Source: Staphylococcus simulans
GTDB taxonomy: Bacteria > Bacillota > Bacilli > Staphylococcales > Staphylococcaceae
DNA length: 58,261 nucleotides
NCBI RefSeq assembly: GCF_003043455.1
Contig: NZ_PZGG01000010.1
Span: forward strand, 1-58,261
Direction: 5' to 3'
Shown here: piece after piece, positions 51,737-58,261 of the stretch
Layout: every line of letters begins with the position of its first letter
Numbering within the stretch: the stretch's first letter is position 1
Notes under the pieces: model-generated
What the model was told of the DNA's origin: nothing
The model's input: only the letters and a program-made list of their open reading frames with translations
Database searches by the model: none
Translations under genes and position numbers: made by a program

Positions 51737-52431
51737 GCTTGGTCCTCCTTGTTTCTGTATTTACGTTCTAAATAACGGTCTAATAAGATGTTTTTAACTA
51801 CCACGATAATAATAGTGATGATAGCAATTGGGACGGAAGCTAATGCCAAACTTACCGCATTGACTTTAATATCAAGTGAGTTAAAAGTACCAACCATTAA
51901 TAGCACGCCTGCAGCACCTACGAATAAATTCTGCCCAAAGAAGTTACCGTAGTTCTCCATAGCTGAAGCTTCTGCTTTTATTTTCTCTACATCTTTTTCA
52001 TCAATTTGTTCTGGTTTTAAATTGTACTTTGTTTTTAATGCACCTTGGACCATCGGATTAATTAATGGACGCACAAATTGAGGATGTCCTCCAATACGAA
52101 TTGAAGCGAGTCCTGCAATTTCTCTAATCAATAAGTATAAAGATAATAAACGTCCACTGGTCACTGATTTAACTTTACCGATTAATACCGTTGCTTGTTT
52201 CTTTAAGCCGAAGCGTTCAATCAGCCCGACCATCGGCAATGTTAATAAGAAAAGAGAAACAAGACGGTTATCGACAAAGGCTTTGCCGAGGACATCTAAT
52301 ATTTCATAGAAATCCATACCGGATACTAGCCCGGTTACAATCGCAGCAGCTAAAATAACCGCAATTGTATCAAACTTAAATAGGAATCCAACAATAATGA
52401 CTAAGATACCTATTAATTTCAACCACTCCAT
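51733..52431 (-). CDS. DUF969 membrane protein
   Basis: A 232-aa membrane protein with about six helices, matching DUF969. The segment REIAGLASIRIGGHPQFVRP near residue 92 is the most conserved part. It looks like the N-terminal half of a transporter whose other half is the translationally coupled DUF979 protein. ATG at 52431 follows AGGGGG on the reverse strand; a longer reading frame to 52473 lacks a ribosome site. An extended -10-like TGCTAGAAT lies just upstream (reverse strand, 52464-52472). Confidence 0.8.
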   Translation of the reverse strand: MEWLKLIGILVIIVGFLFKFDTIAVILAAAIVTGLVSGMDFYEILDVLGKAFVDNRLVSLFLLTLPMVGLIERFGLKKQATVLIGKVKSVTSGRLLSLYLLIREIAGLASIRIGGHPQFVRPLINPMVQGALKTKYNLKPEQIDEKDVEKIKAEASAMENYGNFFGQNLFVGAAGVLLMVGTFNSLDIKVNAVSLALASVPIAIITIIIVVVKNILLDRYLERKYRNKEDQA

Positions 52432-52509
52432 AAAATACCCCCTAAAAATATAATATAATTGATATTCTAGCATAAAATAGAGAGAATTTTACGACAATTT
52501 TAAATATTA

Positions 52510-52541
52510 AAATAAAATAGGGGCACTGTTGTGCTCCTATT
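52510..52541 (-). terminator. Terminator of tag
   Basis: On the reverse strand AATAGGAGCAC pairs with GTGCCCCTATT (one G-U), then TTATTTTAATA. The hairpin overlaps the tag stop codon. Confidence 0.8.
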
Positions 52542-53097
52542 GTTTTGAAGGTTTAAAAGGGCAATCAATTAGATGCGCATCATAAAGACCTGCTGCTTCT
52601 AAAAATGAAAACATAGTAACAGGTCCCATAAATTTAAAGCCATACTCTTTTAAGTCTTTAGACATTTGTTTGGCACGTTCATCGACTGTTATGCGGTCTT
52701 TAGTTGAACGATATTGCAAATCAATCGGTTGATAATCGACATATGACCAAAGGAAATCGCTAAAACTGCCATGTTCCTTTTCGATTTGTATATAGCCTTT
52801 GGCTTGGCTGACAATTGCTTCTAATTTCTTTCTATAGTGAACGATATTAGGAAATTCCATGAGTTCATCAATATCTTTTTCTGTCATTTGTGCAATTCTA
52901 TAAGGATCAAATTGATGAAATGCTTCGCGATAAGCAGGTCGTTTCTTTAAGATGGTTAACCAAGATAAACCTGCATGTTGTGATTCTAAAGCCATTAATT
53001 CAAATAATTTTCGACTATCATAAAGCGGATGACCCCATTCTTCATTATGATATTCTATATAGAGTGGGTCAGTTGTGTTGAATGCACATTCATTCAT
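52537..53097 (-). CDS. tag: DNA-3-methyladenine glycosylase I
   Basis: Removes 3-methyladenine from alkylated DNA. The 186-aa protein has the helix-hairpin-helix glycosylase fold and the zinc snap formed by the N-terminal cysteine (NECAF), an early histidine and the C-terminal YDAHLIDCPF. The catalytic/recognition segments LALESQHAGLSWLTILKKR-like (MALESQHAGLSWLTILKKR) near 30-50 and MEFPNIVHYRKKLEAIV near 79 are typical. The length equals other staphylococcal Tag proteins. It is transcribed divergently from valS, and its likely TATAAT overlaps the valS -10 region. Confidence 0.95.
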   Translation of the reverse strand: MNECAFNTTDPLYIEYHNEEWGHPLYDSRKLFELMALESQHAGLSWLTILKKRPAYREAFHQFDPYRIAQMTEKDIDELMEFPNIVHYRKKLEAIVSQAKGYIQIEKEHGSFSDFLWSYVDYQPIDLQYRSTKDRITVDERAKQMSKDLKEYGFKFMGPVTMFSFLEAAGLYDAHLIDCPFKPSKQ

Positions 53098-53116
53098 AAA
53101 ATTTCATTCCTTCGCA

Positions 53117-53144
53117 TTGACTTATTTTAGAGTTCTATTATACT
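53117..53144 (+). promoter_or_regulatory. Promoter of valS
   Basis: TTGACT and TATACT are separated by 16 bases. On the opposite strand a TATAAT (53137-53142) overlaps this -10 and may serve tag. Confidence 0.7.
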
Positions 53145-53150
53145 ATAAAT

Positions 53151-53392
53151 TAGTAGAGAATATGATTTCGGGAAGAGTAGACAGTTTATTAATTTCAAAG
53201 AGAATGTATGGTTGGTGAAAATACATAATTGATGCTGTTGAAGGTAGCCCGCTTGGATCTTTAGCTGAACAACAAAGTAGGTTAAAGCGTGTATTGAGCG
53301 TTAATCATTATGAAGTGCAATATAGATGAACTATGTTGAATTTAGGTGGTACCACGGAACATCCGTCCTATGTATAGGAACGGGTGTTTTTT
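53151..53392 (+). promoter_or_regulatory. T-box riboswitch leader of valS
   Basis: The T-box core AGGTGGTACCACGG is at 53344-53357, followed by the terminator hairpin ACATCCGTCC...GGAACGGGTGT with T6 (53358-53392). A GTA valine codon at 53244-53246, in the sequence GAAGGTAGCCCG, is a candidate specifier. Uncharged tRNA-Val should allow read-through into valS. Confidence 0.9.
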
Positions 53393-53413
53393 ATTTTAAG
53401 GAGGAATTGTCCT

Positions 53414-56044
53414 ATGGAAATGAAACCAAAATACAATCCGAATGAGGTTGAAGCTGGACGCTATCAAGAATGGGTAGAGAAAGGTTATTTCAAACCTAGC
53501 GGAGATACTACAAAAGAAACGTATACGATTGTTATCCCACCTCCGAATGTAACTGGTAAATTACATTTAGGTCATGCTTGGGATACAACTTTACAAGATA
53601 TTTTAACGCGTATGAAACGTATGCAAGGTTACGATACATTGTATCTGCCTGGTATGGACCATGCAGGTATCGCAACTCAAGCAAAAGTTGAAGCGAAATT
53701 ACAAGAACAAGGCATTTCAAGACATGACTTAGGTCGTGAAAAATTCTTAGAGGAAGTATGGAGCTGGAAAGAAGAATACGCTTCATTTATTCGTCAGCAA
53801 TGGGCGAAATTAGGTCTTGGTCTTGATTATGATAGAGAACGTTTCACTTTAGATGAAGGTTTAAGCAAAGCGGTTAAAAAAGTCTTTGTCGACATGTATA
53901 ACAAAGGTTTAATTTATCGCGGCGAACGTATTATCAACTGGGATCCTGTTGCGAAAACTGCGATTTCAGATATTGAAGTGATTCATGAAGATACACAAGG
54001 TAAATTCTATCACTTTAAATATCCTTACGCGGACGGCGAAGGCTATATTGAAATTGCTACAACACGTCCAGAAACAATGTTAGGGGATACAGCGATTGTT
54101 GTTAATCCTAATGATGAACGTTATAAAGATGTTATTGGCAGAAAAGTTATTTTGCCGATTGTCGGTCGTGAATTGCCAATTTTAGCTGATGAATATGTTG
54201 ATGTTGAATTTGGTAGTGGTGCAATGAAAGTTACACCTGCCCATGATCCAAATGACTTTGAATTAGGTAAAAGACATAATCTTGAATCTATTATTGTTAT
54301 GGATGAATCAGGTAAAATGAATGATAAAGCTGGTAAATACGAAGGTATGGACCGCTTCGAATGCCGTGAACAATTAGTAGAAGACTTAAAAGCTGAAGAC
54401 TTAGTCATTAAAATTGAAGATCATACACATGCGGTCGGTCATTCTGAAAGAAGCGGTGCGATTGTAGAGCCATATCTTTCTACGCAATGGTTCGTCAATA
54501 TGGAACCTCTTGCGAAACGTGCACTTGATAATCAAAAAACAGATAACCGCGTGAATTTTGTACCTGAACGTTTTGAACATACTTTCAATCAATGGATGGA
54601 AAATATTCGTGACTGGACAATTTCACGTCAATTATGGTGGGGTCATCAAATTCCAGCTTGGTATCATAATGAAACAGGCGAAATTTATGTAGGAGAAGAA
54701 GCACCAGAAGATATTGAAAACTGGACGCAAGATGAAGATGTATTAGATACATGGTTCTCTAGTGCATTATGGCCATTCTCAACACTTGGCTGGCCAGATA
54801 CGGAAGCAGAAGATTTTGAACGCTACTATCCAACAAATGCATTGGTGACAGGCTATGATATTATATTCTTCTGGGTTGCACGTATGATTTTCCAAGGATT
54901 AGAATTCACAGATCAACGTCCATTCAACGACGTGTTATTACATGGTTTAGTACGTGCGGAAGATGGTCGTAAAATGAGTAAATCATTAGGTAACGGTGTC
55001 GATCCTATGGATGTTATCGACCAATATGGTGCAGACAGCTTAAGATACTTCTTAGCTACAGGTTCATCACCAGGTCACGATTTACGTTACTCAACTGAAA
55101 AAGTAGAATCAGTTTGGAACTTCATCAACAAAATTTGGAACGCTGCACGTTTCAGCTTGATGAATATCGGTGAAGACTTCAAATTTGAAGATATTGATCT
55201 ATCACAAAATTTATCACTTGCTGATAAATGGATTTTAACGCGCTTAAACGAAACAGTTAAAACTGTGACTGACTTAAGTGATAAATATGAGTTTGGTGAA
55301 GTCGGCCGTGCTTTATATAACTTTATCTGGGATGAATTCTGTGATTGGTATATTGAAATGAGTAAAATTCCAATGAACGGTGAAGACGAAGCACAAAAAC
55401 AAGTCACTCGTTCAGTATTATCTTATGTGCTTGACCGTACTATGCGCATGTTGCATCCTTACATGCCATTTGTAACAGAAGAAATTTGGCAAAACTTACC
55501 ACATGAAGGTGAAACAATTGTGACAAGTGCATGGCCAAAAGTTCAAACTGAATTTATGTATGAAGACAGTAAACAAGCAATGCAATATGTTGTAGAAATT
55601 ATTAAAGCTGTCCGTCAAGCACGTTCAGAAGTGAATACACCACTTTCTAAAGCGATTCCGATTTATATCAAAACTAAAAATGCGGAAATTACACAAATGC
55701 TTGAAGATAACAAACATTATATTGACCGCTTCGGCCACCCAAGCGAATTAATCATTTCAACAGATATCGAAACACCTGACAAAGCAATGACTTCTGTAGT
55801 CGGCGCTGGTGAAGTGATTTTACCATTAGAAGGTTTAATCGATATGGATAAAGAAATTGCACGTCTTGAAAAAGAATTAGATAAATGGCAAAGCGAACTT
55901 GATCGTGTTGATAAAAAATTATCAAACGAGAACTTCGTAAACAAAGCACCTGAAAAAATTATTAATGAAGAACGTGCGAAAAAAGAAGACTATCAAGAAA
56001 AATATGATAGCGTCAAAGCTAGAATTGAACAATTAAGAGCATAG
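53414..56044 (+). CDS. valS: Valine-tRNA ligase
   Basis: Class I aminoacyl-tRNA synthetase of 876 aa charging tRNA-Val. HIGH motif: [16 protein letters not shown] near residue 42. The CP1 editing domain (about 180-330) contains [13 protein letters not shown] near 218. The KMSKS motif is [14 protein letters not shown] near 518. An anticodon-binding helical domain and a C-terminal coiled coil (about 810-876) follow. ATG at 53414 follows AAGGAGGA; an in-frame start at 53384 lies inside the T-box terminator and is rejected. folC begins 11 bases after the stop. Confidence 0.98.
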   Translation: MEMKPKYNPNEVEAGRYQEWVEKGYFKPSGDTTKETYTIVIPPPNVTGKLHLGHAWDTTLQDILTRMKRMQGYDTLYLPGMDHAGIATQAKVEAKLQEQGISRHDLGREKFLEEVWSWKEEYASFIRQQWAKLGLGLDYDRERFTLDEGLSKAVKKVFVDMYNKGLIYRGERIINWDPVAKTAISDIEVIHEDTQGKFYHFKYPYADGEGYIEIATTRPETMLGDTAIVVNPNDERYKDVIGRKVILPIVGRELPILADEYVDVEFGSGAMKVTPAHDPNDFELGKRHNLESIIVMDESGKMNDKAGKYEGMDRFECREQLVEDLKAEDLVIKIEDHTHAVGHSERSGAIVEPYLSTQWFVNMEPLAKRALDNQKTDNRVNFVPERFEHTFNQWMENIRDWTISRQLWWGHQIPAWYHNETGEIYVGEEAPEDIENWTQDEDVLDTWFSSALWPFSTLGWPDTEAEDFERYYPTNALVTGYDIIFFWVARMIFQGLEFTDQRPFNDVLLHGLVRAEDGRKMSKSLGNGVDPMDVIDQYGADSLRYFLATGSSPGHDLRYSTEKVESVWNFINKIWNAARFSLMNIGEDFKFEDIDLSQNLSLADKWILTRLNETVKTVTDLSDKYEFGEVGRALYNFIWDEFCDWYIEMSKIPMNGEDEAQKQVTRSVLSYVLDRTMRMLHPYMPFVTEEIWQNLPHEGETIVTSAWPKVQTEFMYEDSKQAMQYVVEIIKAVRQARSEVNTPLSKAIPIYIKTKNAEITQMLEDNKHYIDRFGHPSELIISTDIETPDKAMTSVVGAGEVILPLEGLIDMDKEIARLEKELDKWQSELDRVDKKLSNENFVNKAPEKIINEERAKKEDYQEKYDSVKARIEQLRA

Positions 56045-56055
56045 GAGTCCTGATA

Positions 56056-57324
56056 ATGAATTACCTAGACAGCTTATATTGGATACACGAAAGAAATAAG
56101 TTTGGTATCAAACCAGGCACAAAACGCATGGAATGGATGCTTGAACGTTTAGGCCACCCAGAGCAAAATATTAAGGGCATCCATGTCGGCGGCACAAACG
56201 GCAAAGGTTCTACAGTCGCATACTTGCGCGCTGCACTTGTCGAAAATGGTTATGATGTCGGTACATTTACTTCACCTTATATTGAAACGTTCAATGAGAG
56301 AATCAGCTTGAACGGGACGCCTGTCAGTGATGATGTTATCGTTGAGCTGGTTGCGCGTGTGAAGCCAGTAAGTGAAGAGATGGAAGCGGAAACTGAATAT
56401 GGAACTGCAACTGAGTTTGAAATTATCACAACGATGATGTTCTTATACTTCGGTGCGATACGACCTGTAGACTTTGTAATTGTTGAAGCAGGACTTGGTA
56501 TTAAAAATGATTCAACAAATGTATTTGCACCTATCTTGACGATTCTGACGAGTATCGGTTTAGATCATACAGATTTATTAGGTTCAACTTATTTAGATAT
56601 TGCTAAAGATAAAGGTGATATCATTAAAGCGAATACGCCATTTGTTTATGCTGTTAAAGAAGATGAAGCTTTAAAATACTTAAGCGAATATGCAGAAAAA
56701 CAACAAGCGCCTGCTTATGAGTTAGATAAGGATATTTCTGTAGTTTCAGAAGAAGATGAGTTTACGTATCGCTTTAAAGATTATGAATTAGAAAATATTG
56801 CATTGCATATGTTAGGTGAGCATCAAAAAGAGAATGCGGCACTTGCGATTACAGCATTAATTGTGATGTTTGAAGCGGGTCAGATTCAATTAGACTTCAA
56901 TAAAATGATTAAAGCCATGGAAGAAGTCAGTTGGACAGGACGTATTGAAGAAGTAAAAGAAAAACCACTTATGATTATTGATGGTGCTCATAATAATGAA
57001 AGTATCGATGCATTAGTAGATACAATCCAAAACTATTACCATAAAGATAAAGTAGATATTTTATTCTCAGCTGTGAGTGGCAAACCGATTCATCATATGT
57101 TAGAAGATTTAAGCCAGATTGCAGATCGTGTTTACATTACAGACTTTGATTTCTATCGTGCGAAGCCAAAAGAAGAAATCGCAAATGAAGCAGAAAATTT
57201 TGATCCAGTTTTAATTGATGACTATGTTGACTTTATAGAGAATTATGAAGGTGATGCATTAGTTATTACTGGAAGCTTATACTTCATTAGTGAAGTGAAA
57301 GCCAAAGTGAATTTTGAAGCATAA
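56056..57324 (+). CDS. folC: Folylpolyglutamate synthase / dihydrofolate synthase
   Basis: Mur-ligase family enzyme adding glutamate to folates (and to dihydropteroate in bifunctional forms). The 422-aa protein has the P-loop HVGGTNGKGSTVAYL near residue 44, the SPYIETFNERISLNG omega-loop region near 75, EAGLGIKNDSTNVF near 148 (the segment with the second signature), GLDHTDLLG near 178, and IDGAHNNESI near 312. AGGAGT precedes the ATG. It is coupled to valS by an 11-base gap. Confidence 0.95.
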   Translation: MNYLDSLYWIHERNKFGIKPGTKRMEWMLERLGHPEQNIKGIHVGGTNGKGSTVAYLRAALVENGYDVGTFTSPYIETFNERISLNGTPVSDDVIVELVARVKPVSEEMEAETEYGTATEFEIITTMMFLYFGAIRPVDFVIVEAGLGIKNDSTNVFAPILTILTSIGLDHTDLLGSTYLDIAKDKGDIIKANTPFVYAVKEDEALKYLSEYAEKQQAPAYELDKDISVVSEEDEFTYRFKDYELENIALHMLGEHQKENAALAITALIVMFEAGQIQLDFNKMIKAMEEVSWTGRIEEVKEKPLMIIDGAHNNESIDALVDTIQNYYHKDKVDILFSAVSGKPIHHMLEDLSQIADRVYITDFDFYRAKPKEEIANEAENFDPVLIDDYVDFIENYEGDALVITGSLYFISEVKAKVNFEA

Positions 57325-57348
57325 CTATCAAAATTAAATATTCAATTT

Positions 57349-57400
57349 AAAACTCCTTTTGAGATGATATCTATTCAAAGTCATTTCAGAAGGAGTTTTC
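57349..57400 (+). terminator. Terminator of valS-folC
   Basis: AAAACTCCTT pairs with AAGGAGTTTT, with an inner TGAGATGA/TCATTTCA stem; the 3' side ends in TTTTC. Confidence 0.82.
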
Positions 57401-57481
57401 ATGTTTTCAGCATGAAAAAAAGACAATTGTATAGGAGGTTTATGCGCAAAATTTTAAAATAAAATAAATTAAGTATTCTAT

Positions 57482-57510
57482 TTGAAAATACCCTTTACAG
57501 TAAGTATAAT
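57482..57510 (+). promoter_or_regulatory. Promoter of comC
   Basis: TTGAAA and a perfect TATAAT are separated by 17 bases, 24 bases before the proposed GTG start. Upstream (57441-57461) a six-codon frame MRKILK with a good AGGAGG site is seen; its meaning is unknown. Confidence 0.65.
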
Positions 57511-57533
57511 AACGTTGATAATTCAGAAAGTAG

Positions 57534-58190
57534 GTGGAGCCTCTGCACATTTTTGTAGCTATCCTGATGACTTCAGTGATTGAAAGTTTTTTATATCAAC
57601 TTTGTTTTGTTAAGCGATTAAACTTTGGCTATTTGAAACAACGTTCAAAGTGTGAAACGTGTCATCATGATTTAAAATGGTACGATTTAGTTCCAATTGT
57701 TAGTTTTTTGGCTTTAAAAGGTCAATGCCGATACTGTAGGCATAAGCTTTCTAAATTACATGTCATAGGTGAATTATTAGCCTTATTGCCAATAGTTTTA
57801 CTGGTATTTCATGTAATTTATCCCTCTTCAGCATTATTTCTATCTATATATTTATTTCTACTCGTTGCAGCACTGTATGATAGTCATACGCATACTATCC
57901 CAACACACTTCGTATTTATTTTTCTTATAGTCGTATTTGCTATAGCGCCAAAAGTGTTTATAACGCAAATTGTTATCGTAATCTTACTGCACATTTTATT
58001 TTTACTTGCACCTCATGCGATAGGATATGGTGACATTTTAATTTTTTCTATCCTCAGTCTCGTTTTCCCTTATTTATTTTTCCTCATGATTTTTTGCATG
58101 ACATTCATTATAGGTGGTTTATTTATTACAATGTGGGGCCGGGACATAATTGTTCTGGAACCTAATAAAAAGGACGATTTTCACATATAA
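57534..58190 (+). CDS. comC: Prepilin peptidase ComC (type IV leader peptidase)
   Basis: Membrane aspartic protease that processes competence pseudopilins (ComGC-like). It has about 218 aa and six to seven hydrophobic helices. The cytoplasmic cysteine-rich loop reads CETCHHDLKWYDLVP...GQCRYCRHKL (two CxxC pairs, residues 41-70). The two catalytic aspartates appear in ALYDSHTHTIPTHF near 120 and the GYGDILIF motif near 164. The start is uncertain: GTG at 57534 has a poor ribosome site, while AGGTGG at 57532 would suit a start slightly downstream, where only CTG occurs; ATG at 57567 is another option. Its place after folC matches Bacillus and Staphylococcus. Confidence 0.88.
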   Translation: MEPLHIFVAILMTSVIESFLYQLCFVKRLNFGYLKQRSKCETCHHDLKWYDLVPIVSFLALKGQCRYCRHKLSKLHVIGELLALLPIVLLVFHVIYPSSALFLSIYLFLLVAALYDSHTHTIPTHFVFIFLIVVFAIAPKVFITQIVIVILLHILFLLAPHAIGYGDILIFSILSLVFPYLFFLMIFCMTFIIGGLFITMWGRDIIVLEPNKKDDFHI

Positions 58191-58212
58191 AAATGAAAAT
58201 CGTTCCTTTTTT
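58167..58212 (+). terminator. Terminator of comC
   Basis: AAAAGGACGATTTTCA pairs with TGAAAATCGTTCCTTTT, then TTATTTTG. The hairpin overlaps the end of the coding sequence and its stop codon. Confidence 0.88.
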
Positions 58213-58261
58213 ATTTTGTCCAAGAAATTTTCAGCTCGTAGAGCTGCTAATTTCCTAATAT

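Noticed and set aside
53384..53413. Upstream in-frame start for valS
   Set aside because: It lies within the T-box terminator and lacks a ribosome site; the ATG at 53414 has AAGGAGG.
58213..58261. A possible next gene at the right edge
   Set aside because: Only 49 bases remain; a CAGCTC/GAGCTG hairpin is visible but nothing can be assigned.

Overview
The window is a stretch of core chromosome from a low-GC Firmicute, almost certainly a Staphylococcus. The proteins match staphylococcal families closely in length and sequence (DnaI, HemA, Tag, PepQ, IF3, ClpX). The gene order is the staphylococcal version of the Bacillus block running from ytkL/ytoI/nrnA/dnaE through accDA-pfkA-pyk-citZ-icd-phoPR-polA-mutM-coaE-gapB-nrdR-dnaB-dnaI-thrS, then infC-rpmI-rplT, tig-clpX-ysxC, hemAXCDBL and valS-folC-comC. 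I cannot name the species from sequence alone; a coagulase-negative species is likely because a pcp-DUF979-DUF969 cluster lies between hemL and tag. I see no tRNA, rRNA, insertion sequence, prophage or CRISPR array.

Layout. 1-6.2 kb: alanine dehydrogenase, Xaa-Pro dipeptidase (reverse strand), an UPF0173 metallo-hydrolase, a universal stress protein (reverse strand), a YtoI-type HTH/DRTGG/CBS/hotdog protein, and the nanoRNase/pApA phosphatase NrnA. 6.2-16 kb: replicative polymerase DnaE, malic enzyme, acetyl-CoA carboxyltransferase accDA, then pfkA-pyk. 16-20.4 kb: an amino-acid permease (reverse strand), then citrate synthase and isocitrate dehydrogenase. 20.4-27.2 kb: phoPR with a Pho-box-like array, then polA-mutM-coaE. 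27.3-31.4 kb: gluconeogenic gapB preceded by paired CcpN-type boxes, then nrdR-dnaB-dnaI. 31.4-36.9 kb: three RNA-controlled units, namely a T-box (thrS), a lysine riboswitch (lysP) and an L20 leader (infC-rpmI-rplT). 37-42.5 kb: Nudix protein, YsoA-like TPR protein, trigger factor, a 400-base spacer with RNA-like structure, clpX and ysxC. 42.7-48.8 kb: the complete hemAXCDBL operon from glutamyl-tRNA to uroporphyrinogen III. 49-53 kb: an AbrB-type membrane protein, the reverse-strand DUF969-DUF979-pcp operon, and DNA glycosylase tag. 53-58.2 kb: T-box-controlled valS, folC, and prepilin peptidase comC.

How the genes fit together. The window joins glycolysis (pfkA, pyk), gluconeogenesis (gapB), TCA entry (citZ, icd), malate-to-pyruvate conversion and malonyl-CoA synthesis, so much of the pyruvate/acetyl-CoA node is encoded here. 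DnaE, PolA, DnaB, DnaI, MutM and Tag cover replication and base-excision repair. Nearly every transcription unit ends in a readable intrinsic terminator, and many promoters have good -35/-10 elements. Several starts are non-ATG: TTG for pepQ, ytsJ, phoR and mutM, GTG for polA, and ATA for infC.

The window is mostly conserved housekeeping DNA. The points most worth a second look are regulatory or hypothetical: the structured tig-clpX spacer, the CcpN-like inverted boxes at gapB, the repeat architecture before pfkA, the YtoI-NrnA pairing, the DUF969-DUF979-pcp operon, and the ATA start of infC.
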